The notes under the pieces were generated by a model that was not told where the DNA came from, searched no databases, and was given only the letters and a program-made list of their open reading frames with translations. From an uncultured Eubacteriales bacterium (GTDB lineage Bacteria > Bacillota > Clostridia > Oscillospirales > CAG-272), in the NCBI GenBank assembly GCA_900555785.1, contig USMO01000045.1:1-10254 (forward strand): a stretch of 10,254 bases of DNA. The letters run 5' to 3'. Shown here in pieces: positions 1 through 6,134 of the stretch (position 1 is the first letter of the stretch; each line of letters starts with the position of its first letter). Position numbers and translations under genes: made by a program.

Positions 1-120
1 GCGCCCGCCGTCACCGCCGTCCGGCCCGCCCGCAGCCACATACTTTTCACGCCGGAAGGACACCGCGCCGTTGCCGCCGTCTCCGGCTTTGAGGTAAATT
101 TTTGTTTGATCGATAAACAT
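1..120 (-). CDS. obg: GTPase Obg, N-terminal fragment (runs off window)
   Basis: Forty codons are present, starting with ATG at 118-120 and continuing past position 1. The translation begins MFIDQTKIYLKAGDGGNG and continues through VSFRREKY and a GGPDGGDGGR run, which is the glycine-rich start of the Obg fold. Obg/CgtA is a ribosome-associated GTPase of 50S assembly and stress control; the GTPase domain lies outside the window. A GAGGAGG ribosome site sits inside the last codons of der, six bases before the ATG, and only one base separates the der stop from this start, so translation is probably coupled. Obg is more often found beside rplU/rpmA, so direct linkage to der is worth noting. The family call is firm although only the N-terminus is seen. 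Confidence 0.95.
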   Translation of the reverse strand, partial: MFIDQTKIYLKAGDGGNGAVSFRREKYVAAGGPDGGDGGR

Positions 121-121
121 G

Positions 122-1450
122 TCAGACCTCCTCGCCCTTCATCCGGATGATCAGCTTGATCGGCGTGCCGACAAATCCGAAGGTCTCGCGCAGGCAGTTT
201 TCGATAAACCGCTGATAGGAAAAATGGAACAACTCCACGTTGTTGCAGAAGATGACAAAGGTCGGCGGCGCAACCGATACCTGCGTCATGTAGTAGATTT
301 TCAGCCGTCTGCCCTTGTCTGTCGGCGGCTGGACGCGAATCATCGCATCGCCCAGCACGTCGTTGAGCATGCCGGTTGTCACGCGCTGCGTTGCCTGCGC
401 AAAAACTTCGTTGATCTTCTCAAACAGCTGGTCCACGCGCTGCCCGGTCTTTGCCGAAACGAAATAAATCGGCGCGTAGGGCATATACGCCAGCGCGGTG
501 CGGATTTTGTTCGTAAACTCGTTCACGGTCGAATTGTCCTTCTCCACCACGTCCCATTTGTTGACCAGAATGATGACGCCCTTGCCTGCCTCGTGCGCAA
601 TTCCGGCAATCTTCTCGTCCTGCTCGGTAATACCCGCCGTTGCGTCAATCAGGAGCAGGCAGACATCCGCGCGCTCCACCGCCGTGTGCGCCCGCAGCAC
701 GCTGAAATGCTCGATGCGGTCCTCAATCTTCGACTGCCGCCGGATACCCGCCGTGTCGATGAAGGTATAGTTGCCGTATTGGTTTCTGACCGCCGTATCG
801 ACCGCATCCCGCGTCGTTCCCGCAATGTCCGAAACAATCAGGCGGTTTTCGCCCACCATGCGGTTGATGATGGACGATTTGCCGGCGTTCGGCTTGCCGA
901 TGACCGCAACCTTAATGCTGTCGTCCTGCTCGTCCTCGTCCTGCCAATCGCCCAGCGCGTCAAGGCAGGCGTCCAGCAGGTCGCCGGAGCCGCTGCCGTG
1001 CAGGCTGGAAAGCTGAATCGGGTCGTGATCAAAGCCCAGCTCGTAAAATTCGTAGTATTCCATCGGTGCGCCGCCAACGCTGTCGCATTTGTTTGTCGCC
1101 AGCACAACCGGCTTGCCGCTCTTCTTCAGCATGACCGCAATGTCCCGGTCGGCGGCAGTCAGCCCTGTGCGCACGTCGCAGAGGAACACAATCACGTCTG
1201 CCGTGTCGATTGCAACCTGCGCCTGCAGCTTCATCTGCGAGAGAATCACGTCGTCGGTCTTCGGCTCAATGCCGCCGGTGTCGATGAGCACCAGCTTTCT
1301 GCCCCGCCACTCGGTTTCGCCGTAAATGCGGTCGCGCGTCACGCCCGGCGTGTCCTCCACGATGGAGCGCCGCTCGCCAATCAGCTTATTGAACAGGGTG
1401 CTTTTGCCGACGTTCGGTCTGCCGACAATCGCTATAATAGGTTTTGACAT
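122..1450 (-). CDS. der: Ribosome biogenesis GTPase Der (EngA), double GTPase
   Basis: This 442-residue protein has the normal length and layout of Der, the tandem GTPase needed for maturation of the 50S subunit. GTPase domain 1 shows GRPNVGKS (10-17), DTGG (57-60) and NKCD (120-123). An acidic linker follows (about 168-178). Domain 2 shows GKPNAGKS (185-192), DTAG (232-235), NKWD (297-300) and SAK (332-334). The C-terminal KH-like domain (about 355-440) ends in a basic strand and EEV. All nucleotide-binding motifs are intact. The ATG is preceded by AAAGGA, whose first bases overlap the stop codon of the radical SAM gene 15 bp upstream. The gene is therefore the middle member of a leftward unit: radical SAM, der, obg. 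A long open frame on the opposite strand here is a high-GC shadow. Confidence 0.98.
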   Translation of the reverse strand: MSKPIIAIVGRPNVGKSTLFNKLIGERRSIVEDTPGVTRDRIYGETEWRGRKLVLIDTGGIEPKTDDVILSQMKLQAQVAIDTADVIVFLCDVRTGLTAADRDIAVMLKKSGKPVVLATNKCDSVGGAPMEYYEFYELGFDHDPIQLSSLHGSGSGDLLDACLDALGDWQDEDEQDDSIKVAVIGKPNAGKSSIINRMVGENRLIVSDIAGTTRDAVDTAVRNQYGNYTFIDTAGIRRQSKIEDRIEHFSVLRAHTAVERADVCLLLIDATAGITEQDEKIAGIAHEAGKGVIILVNKWDVVEKDNSTVNEFTNKIRTALAYMPYAPIYFVSAKTGQRVDQLFEKINEVFAQATQRVTTGMLNDVLGDAMIRVQPPTDKGRRLKIYYMTQVSVAPPTFVIFCNNVELFHFSYQRFIENCLRETFGFVGTPIKLIIRMKGEEV

Positions 1451-1465
1451 ACTGTCACCGTCCTT

Positions 1466-2782
1466 TCAAGAGTGGATACCGAGAATGGCACGAATCAGGT
1501 CGGGTGCCTCACCCGGCGCGGGGGTGGTAGGGACGCCCAGTTGGGCGGAAAGCCACGCGGGGGTAGTGTCATCGAGGAACAGGTCGCCGTCTGCGCGCAG
1601 CATCACGCGCGGGAACAGCAGCTCGTCCCCCAGGTCCTCCCCCTTCAGCTGCTCGGCAACGTCCTTTCCGGTCAGAAGCCCGGCAACCGTCACCGATTCC
1701 CCGAAAAAGCGGTTGATAATCCGGTAAACCTTCGTCTCCAGCCCCGGCACGTTTGCCGCCAGCCGGTCGGCGATGGATTTGATCTCGTCATACGCCGCAA
1801 CGCCGGTGACCATTGACACGCGGCGCGGTCCGTGAAACTCCGGCAGGTATTCGTCCAGGTACTTCATCTCGATCTGAAATTCCGTCTCCAGCGAGGTAAT
1901 CATGCCCACGCCGTTCTGAATCTGCGAATACTCCTCGTAGTAGTCATCGCAAGGCAGCGGGAGCCCCGCTTTGAGGTATAGCTCGTCCGCGCAGTAGAAC
2001 AGCCGGGTCCCGAATTTCTGCTTGCATTCCGCGCCGAAGGAATCGACCTGTTCGATCACCCTTGCCGCTTCTTCGGGTCCGAACATCTCCAGCGGGTAGA
2101 GTTTTTCGCGGAATTTCGTCAGCCCGACCGGCACGATGGCGCAGGACCGCAGCGCGGGATAGAGGTTTGCCAGGTCGTGCATGGTGCGGTCCAGTTCCGC
2201 GCCGTCGTTGAGGTTTTTGCACAGCACAATCTGCGTGCAGAGTGCGATGCCACCCGCTGCCAGGCGGTCCAGATATTTCAGCACCTCCCCTGCGCGCTTG
2301 TTTTTCATCATCTTTACACGCAGTTCCGGGTTGGTGGTGTGAACCGAAACATTGACCGGCGAGATGTGCATGGTCAGCAGGCGGTCGATGTCCTCGTCAT
2401 GCAGGTTGGTCAGCGTGACGTAGTTGCCGTGCAGGAAAGACAGTCGGTCGTCATCGTCCTTAAAGTAGAGCGTTTCCCGCATGCCCTTCGGCATTTGGTC
2501 GATGAAGCAGAACACGCATTGATTCGCGCAGCAATGCTTTTTGTCCATCAGCGGTGTGGCAAATTCCATGCCTACGTCGTCGTGCTCGCCTTTGTTGATG
2601 CGGACCGCGTATTCCTTTCCCGCGCGCGTCAGCACCAGCCGAACGTTGGTATCGGTCATATAGAACCGATAATCCAGCACGTCCCGCACACCGTGCCCGT
2701 TTACACTGACCAGCACGTCCCCCGGCTGGATTCCTGCCGCCGCTGCCGGGCTATGCACGTCTACCGATTCCACTGTTACCAT
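1466..2782 (-). CDS. PDZ-radical SAM DUF512 family protein
   Basis: A 438-residue protein. Residues 1-60 form a PDZ-like domain with SPAAAAGIQPGD (11-22). A cysteine cluster C85-x3-C89-x2-C92 (CANQCVFC) then matches the radical SAM 4Fe-4S motif, and the C-terminal part fits DUF512. The family is widespread in Clostridia and Cyanobacteria and typically sits next to der; its reaction is not known to me. Extra cysteines at 182, 188, 214, 253, 264 and 278 could bind more metal. I chose ATG 2780-2782 because AAAGGAG lies eight bases upstream and the protein starts at the PDZ strand. The frame stays open upstream to 2914, but those 44 codons come from the terminator and repeat sequence and look non-protein-like. 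The gene probably belongs with der and obg. Family call is strong; function is open. Confidence 0.9.
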   Translation of the reverse strand: MVTVESVDVHSPAAAAGIQPGDVLVSVNGHGVRDVLDYRFYMTDTNVRLVLTRAGKEYAVRINKGEHDDVGMEFATPLMDKKHCCANQCVFCFIDQMPKGMRETLYFKDDDDRLSFLHGNYVTLTNLHDEDIDRLLTMHISPVNVSVHTTNPELRVKMMKNKRAGEVLKYLDRLAAGGIALCTQIVLCKNLNDGAELDRTMHDLANLYPALRSCAIVPVGLTKFREKLYPLEMFGPEEAARVIEQVDSFGAECKQKFGTRLFYCADELYLKAGLPLPCDDYYEEYSQIQNGVGMITSLETEFQIEMKYLDEYLPEFHGPRRVSMVTGVAAYDEIKSIADRLAANVPGLETKVYRIINRFFGESVTVAGLLTGKDVAEQLKGEDLGDELLFPRVMLRADGDLFLDDTTPAWLSAQLGVPTTPAPGEAPDLIRAILGIHS

Positions 2783-2800
2783 GTCTGTCTCTCCTTTCCC

Positions 2801-2824
2801 AAAAAATCGGGGGCAAGAGCCCCC
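2801..2824 (-). terminator. Intrinsic-terminator-like hairpin in the radical SAM leader
   Basis: Read leftward, GGGGGC-TCTT-GCCCCC (2824-2809) forms a perfect six-pair GC stem, followed by GA and six T (2806-2801). It ends only 18 bases before the ATG of the radical SAM gene, with the ribosome site lying between. It may end transcripts arriving from prfB. Because no promoter fits between it and the gene, it could also be an attenuator that must be read through. Direct structural observation; the role is inferred. Confidence 0.65.
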
Positions 2825-2845
2825 TCGGTATGAAAGGTCGTGGGT

Positions 2846-3092
2846 AGGTCGTGGGGCGCTGCCCCACACCCTGCTTAGGGGGCTTCTTTCGGAGAAGCCC
2901 CCTAAGAACCCCAAGAACTGGAATAAGGGGATTTTATAGCTCGACTTTTAGCGAGTACAAGCCTTTACGGAAATCTACGGCTGTACGATGCACTAAAAAA
3001 ATCTATCTTCTTAGCCAAGTTCTTGGGGTTTTTAGGGGGCTTCTCCGAAAGAAGCCCCCTAAACGGGGTTTGGGGCAGTGCCCCAAGGTCTT
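2846..3092. repeat. Composite palindromic element 1 (two facing arms plus 98-bp core)
   Basis: Two arms in opposite orientation (left 2846-2919, right 3018-3092) surround a unique core (2920-3017). Each arm holds a small hairpin (TGGGGC/GCCCCA with a three-base loop; 2852-2866 and 3071-3085) and a perfect 14-pair hairpin (2874-2906 and 3031-3063), and ends in CCCCAAGAACT. The right end reads AAGACCTTGGGGC on the minus strand, and its first two bases are the last two of the upstream gene's TAA stop. The left end is decayed (AGGTCGTGGGGC) and a 10-bp direct repeat, AGGTCGTGGG, occurs at 2835-2844 and 2846-2855. The core has an imperfect stem (2955-2963 with 2979-2986) and no coding potential. 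Related arms occur at 5914-6130 and 10186-10254. Confidence 0.85.
2933..2960 (-). promoter_or_regulatory. Possible weak promoter inside element 1 core
   Basis: On the minus strand TTGTAC (2960-2955) is followed after 16 bp by TATAAA (2938-2933), pointing at the radical SAM-der-obg genes. The -10 is good but the -35 matches only its TTG. If used, the transcript would pass through the left arm and the terminator-like hairpin before reaching the gene. Low confidence. Confidence 0.3.
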
Positions 3093-3444
3093 AGATAAAA
3101 TCTTCGATTGAGGTTTCGTCGTCGACTTCGATGGTGCGGACGGGGGGAACGGGCTGCGAGCCGCGGTCGACCGAGAGGTTCATTTCCTCTTTGATCTGCT
3201 GCTCGGTCTCAGCGGCGCTTTCGTCATCGATGAGGTCCGTCTTTGCCAGCGCGCGTCTTGCCTGTTGCGTTGGCTCTGCGAGCAGAACCGCGCCCAGCAC
3301 CAGCCCTGCGGCGCCGGCAACCAGCTCTGCAGCGTAAGACGTCTTGGCGCGCTTCTTGCGGATCGAGTAATCCACCACCGTTGCCAGGGAGCTGAATACC
3401 ACGGCAGCACCGATCATCGTGAAGAGATTGTTCTTGTTTTCCAT
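3091..3444 (-). CDS. Small membrane protein with two predicted helices, unknown function
   Basis: A 117-residue protein that I do not recognise. It has two hydrophobic stretches (about 8-25 and 38-56) separated by a basic loop (SIRKKRAKTSY). A polar, acidic tail of about 60 residues contains two proline-rich spots and ends EVDDETSIEDFI. The basic loop between helices predicts that the loop faces the cytoplasm and that both termini lie outside, or that the first segment is a re-entrant anchor; this is inference. The start is set by GGAGG nine bases before the ATG. It lies 30 bp downstream of prfB on the same strand with no promoter or terminator between, so it is probably co-transcribed with prfB. 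Its TAA stop directly abuts, and shares two bases with, repeat element 1. Composition resembles its neighbours and nothing suggests transfer. Confidence 0.75.
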   Translation of the reverse strand: MENKNNLFTMIGAAVVFSSLATVVDYSIRKKRAKTSYAAELVAGAAGLVLGAVLLAEPTQQARRALAKTDLIDDESAAETEQQIKEEMNLSVDRGSQPVPPVRTIEVDDETSIEDFI

Positions 3445-3474
3445 TTTCTTTATCCTCCGATCATAAAATACGGT

Positions 3475-4584
3475 TTATTTCGCGGCGGTCATTTTCAGGT
3501 AGGCGTTGATAAAGCCGTCCAGATCGCCATCCATCACAGCCTGAATGTTGCCGGTCTCGTAACCGGTGCGCGTGTCCTTGACCAACGTGTACGGCATGAA
3601 CACATACGACCGAATCTGCGAACCCCATTCGATGTTCGCCTTGTTGCCCTGAATATCCTCGATGGTGTCCAGCCGCTCCTGCAGCTTGATTTCCATCAGC
3701 TTCGCCTTCAGCATGTGGAGCGCGGTCTCCTTGTTCTGCAGCTGGCTCCGCTCGGTCTGACAGCCGACCACAATGCCCGTCGGCTTGTGGACAATGCGGA
3801 TTGCCGAGTCGGTCTTGTTGATGTGCTGACCGCCTGCGCCGCTGGACCGGTGCGCCGTGACTTCGATGTCCTCATCGCGAATCACAACCTTGTCCACGTC
3901 CTCGAACTCCGGCATAACTTCAATCGATGCAAACGACGTCTGCCGCCTGCCGTTGGCGTCAAACGGAGAGACCCGCACCAGGCGGTGGACGCCGTTCTCG
4001 CTCTTGAGGTATCCGTAAGCATTCACGCCGACCACCATAATCGTCGCGCTCTTGATGCCCGCGCCGTCGCCGTCCAGCCAGTCGGTCAGCTTGACCTGAA
4101 AACCGCTCTTCTCTGCCCAGCGGGTAATCATGCGGTAAAGCATCTGTGCCCAGTCCTGCGCCTCGGTTCCGCCTGCGCCGGGATGGAACGACACAATGGC
4201 GTTGCTCTTGTCGTATTCGCCGGACAGCAGCACCTCAATGCGCTTGTGCTCCTCCTCGGCTTTGATCGCTTCCAGCTCGCTTTGGACCTCCTCGACCGAG
4301 CCCTCGTCGTTCTCCTCAATCGCCATTTCCGCCAGCGCAATCGCATCCTCCAGCCGCCGGCAAAGATGCTCGTACCCCTGCACCTTGTCCTGCGACTGCT
4401 TGATGGTCTGCAGCACCTTGGACGAATTTTCGGTGTTGTTCCAGAACGCCGGGTCCGTGGTCTGTGCCTCCAGGTCCCGCAGGGTCGCCTTTGTCTCCTC
4501 TATCCGGAGCGCCAGCCCCAGCTCCTTGATGTCATTCCGCATTCCGATGAGCTGATATTTCGCATCCTCTAATGCAACGATCAA
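3475..4584 (-). CDS. prfB: Peptide chain release factor 2
   Basis: This factor reads UGA and UAA stop codons and triggers release of the nascent chain. It shows the RF2 tripeptide SPF in RVSPFDANGRRQTSF and the catalytic GGQ in SSGAGGQHINKTDSA, behind an N-terminal coiled-coil domain and before a C-terminal domain ending LKMTAAK. I chose the TTG start at 4584-4582 (369 residues, MIVALEDAKYQLIG). GGGAGG lies just upstream, the first residues match the usual RF2 start, and the promoter would leave a leader of about 48 bases. An ATG at 4623-4621 (382 residues) has a weaker AAGGTGG site and almost no leader. Many RF2 genes carry a programmed +1 frameshift at an early in-frame UGA. Here the N-terminal frame is continuous with no such stop, so that autoregulation appears to be absent. 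Confidence 0.95.
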   Translation of the reverse strand: MIVALEDAKYQLIGMRNDIKELGLALRIEETKATLRDLEAQTTDPAFWNNTENSSKVLQTIKQSQDKVQGYEHLCRRLEDAIALAEMAIEENDEGSVEEVQSELEAIKAEEEHKRIEVLLSGEYDKSNAIVSFHPGAGGTEAQDWAQMLYRMITRWAEKSGFQVKLTDWLDGDGAGIKSATIMVVGVNAYGYLKSENGVHRLVRVSPFDANGRRQTSFASIEVMPEFEDVDKVVIRDEDIEVTAHRSSGAGGQHINKTDSAIRIVHKPTGIVVGCQTERSQLQNKETALHMLKAKLMEIKLQERLDTIEDIQGNKANIEWGSQIRSYVFMPYTLVKDTRTGYETGNIQAVMDGDLDGFINAYLKMTAAK

Positions 4585-4638
4585 ATTAACCTCCCGCGCC
4601 GAGCGGCGCATTTTCCGAATCATTGTTTTCCACCTTAT

Positions 4639-4667
4639 ATTATACCATGCAAAAGCCGATCTTGCAA
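4639..4667 (-). promoter_or_regulatory. prfB promoter, extended -10
   Basis: On the minus strand TTGCAA (4667-4662), a 17-bp spacer and TATAAT (4644-4639) preceded by TGG make a convincing SigA promoter. The predicted transcript starts near 4632. That favours the TTG start at 4584 over the ATG at 4623, which would have nearly no leader. Confidence 0.8.
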
Positions 4668-4706
4668 GAGGTTCCAACAATTTTTTTCCGAAAAAGAGAA
4701 AAACAG

Positions 4707-4735
4707 TTGACACCCTCCCCGGTTCGTGCTATAAT
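4707..4735 (+). promoter_or_regulatory. Perfect consensus promoter of the serine hydrolase gene
   Basis: TTGACA (4707-4712), a 17-bp spacer and TATAAT (4730-4735) preceded by TGC form a full consensus SigA promoter with an extended -10. It lies back to back with the prfB promoter, with 39 bp between the two -35 boxes. A start near 4742 gives a leader of about 28 bases with GAGG (4759-4762) seven bases before the ATG at 4770. Confidence 0.88.
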
Positions 4736-4769
4736 ATTGACAGTTTCAAATGAAAGCTGAGGTACGGAT

Positions 4770-5903
4770 ATGAACACGGATAAACTGGATCGGTTTCTGG
4801 ACGAAATGCCGCAGCGCGGAATTCCGGGATGCGACCTTTCCGTCTCGCGGGACGGGCACGAGGTCTACCGCCGTGCAGCGGGGTTCGCCGACGCGGAAAT
4901 GAAGCGCCCGATTGACGGAAGCACCCTTTACTGGATTTTTTCGGCGACCAAGGTCCTCACCTGCACCGCTGCCATGCGCCTGGTGGAGGAAGGCAGGCTG
5001 AACCTGAGCGACAAGGTGTCTGACTATCTGCCCGCATTTGCGCACCTGACCGTCCGGCAGAAGGACGGCAGCATCGTCCCCGCAACCGAGCCGATGCGCG
5101 TTCTGCATCTGTTCACGATGACCGGCGGCATGGATTACGACGTAACCGCCCCCGCGATTGTCGAAGCCGCAGCGCAGCCCGGCGCCAACACCGTCAGCAT
5201 CTGCTCGGCAATGGCTGCTACGCCACTCCACTTTGAGCCCGGCACGCGCTATCGCTACAGTCTTTGCCACGATGTGCTGGCGGCAGTCATTGAAGTGATC
5301 ACCGGCATGAAATTTTCCGATTACCTGCGGGAGCTGATGTTTGAGCCGCTCGGCATGCACGAAACCGGGTTCCGTCCAACCGAAGCGCAGCTGCCGCGCT
5401 TTGCGCAACCCTTTGAATACAACAACGCCGACGGTTCGGTCAAGCCGATTCCGGTCCGGAACCAATTCATTCTCAGCCCCGATTACGACTGCGGCGGCGC
5501 CGGGATTTTCACCTGTGTGGATGATTACATGAAGGTGATTACCACGCTTGCCTGCGGCGGCACGGCTGCGGACGGCTACACGCTGCTCCGTCCCGAGACG
5601 ATTGCCGAGATGGAAGTCAACCGCCTTTGCCCGGCTGCCTGGAAGGATTTCGTCTCCGGGCGTCTCTACGGCTACGGCTGGGGGCTTTGCGGGCGCGTGC
5701 ATGTCAACCCCGTCCGCTCCCTCTCGCTCTCATCGGTCGGTGAGTTCGGCTGGGACGGCGCTCAGGCTGCCTTCTCGATGGTCGACCGCAAGACCCGCAC
5801 CGCGCTCTACTTCGGCACGCAGGTCGCCGGCTGCAACTACGCCTACAACGTGCTCCACCCCACCCTGCGCAACCTCGTCTTCGAAATGCTGGACGGGGAG
5901 TGA
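4770..5903 (+). CDS. Serine hydrolase, beta-lactamase class C/esterase superfamily
   Basis: A 377-residue protein of the beta-lactamase-like (PF00144) fold. The nucleophile motif SxxK is SATK (58-61), in WIFSATKVLTCTAAMRLVEEG. RVLHLFTMTGG (110-120) matches the family's loop before the second motif. The tyrosine motif is Y163-S-L rather than YxN, and the third box is W328-D-G rather than KTG or HxG. The last two features resemble esterase/transesterase-type members more than true penicillin-interacting enzymes. GGAGIFTCVDDYMK (242-255) is the usual glycine-rich segment. There is no signal peptide or lipobox, so the enzyme should be cytoplasmic, which also argues against a role in antibiotic resistance. 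The substrate cannot be deduced. The ATG has GAGG seven bases upstream. It is a single-gene unit, followed after 10 bp by repeat element 2. Confidence 0.9.
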   Translation: MNTDKLDRFLDEMPQRGIPGCDLSVSRDGHEVYRRAAGFADAEMKRPIDGSTLYWIFSATKVLTCTAAMRLVEEGRLNLSDKVSDYLPAFAHLTVRQKDGSIVPATEPMRVLHLFTMTGGMDYDVTAPAIVEAAAQPGANTVSICSAMAATPLHFEPGTRYRYSLCHDVLAAVIEVITGMKFSDYLRELMFEPLGMHETGFRPTEAQLPRFAQPFEYNNADGSVKPIPVRNQFILSPDYDCGGAGIFTCVDDYMKVITTLACGGTAADGYTLLRPETIAEMEVNRLCPAAWKDFVSGRLYGYGWGLCGRVHVNPVRSLSLSSVGEFGWDGAQAAFSMVDRKTRTALYFGTQVAGCNYAYNVLHPTLRNLVFEMLDGE

Positions 5904-5913
5904 GAATGGAGGG

Positions 5914-6130
5914 AAGACCTTGGGGCTCTGCTTCGAATCCAGCGTAGAGCCTCCTTCTGGCGGGCTCGAAGAGCCCGAAACTTCACCGCAAAGGGCAACC
6001 GGATGGCGGGACGTAAAGAATTTTTACGTGCTGCAAATCCGGTTGCCCTTTGCGGTGAAGTTCTTGGGTTCTTAGGGGCTTCTCCGAAAGAAGCCCCTAA
6101 GCGGGGTTTGGGGCAGCGCCCCAAGGTCTT
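5914..6130. repeat. Composite palindromic element 2 with 24-bp inverted-repeat core
   Basis: The element is bounded by perfect 13-bp terminal inverted repeats AAGACCTTGGGGC (5914-5926 and complement 6118-6130). The right arm (6059-6130) is the standard double hairpin: a 13-pair stem 6071-6083/6089-6101 and a small stem 6108-6114/6118-6124. The left arm keeps the terminal 13 bp but its inside is different: GGCTCT/AGAGCC (5924-5929 with 5946-5951) and CGGGCTC-GAA-GAGCCCG (5961-5977). The core is a perfect 24-bp inverted repeat (5981-6004 with 6037-6060) holding a nested seven-pair hairpin (6011-6017 with 6023-6029). It fills the gap between two convergent genes, 10 bp and 4 bp from their stops, and could end or protect both transcripts. 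No coding potential is seen. Confidence 0.85.
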
Positions 6131-6134
6131 CGTC

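Noticed and set aside
119..1447. A 442-codon open frame on the plus strand opposite der
   Set aside because: It mirrors der exactly, has the low-complexity Arg/His/Leu/Ala-rich content typical of antisense frames in GC-rich DNA, and matches no family.
2783..2914. N-terminal extension of the radical SAM protein by 44 residues
   Set aside because: It is translated from the repeat arm and the terminator hairpin, lies before the only good ribosome site and has no family similarity.
2846..3092. CRISPR array
   Set aside because: The repeats are facing palindromic arms, not regularly spaced direct repeats, and no cas gene is present.
3018..3092. Classical intrinsic terminator after the small membrane gene
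   Set aside because: The strong stems are not followed by a T run on the minus strand; the nearest seven-T run (3001-2995) is about 30 bases past the stem.
2851..3111. 86-codon plus-strand frame across element 1
   Set aside because: It runs through both arms and the core of a palindromic repeat, with no ribosome site.
3265..4572. A 435-codon plus-strand frame opposite prfB
   Set aside because: Antisense shadow of a clear prfB; no ribosome site or promoter and non-protein-like composition.
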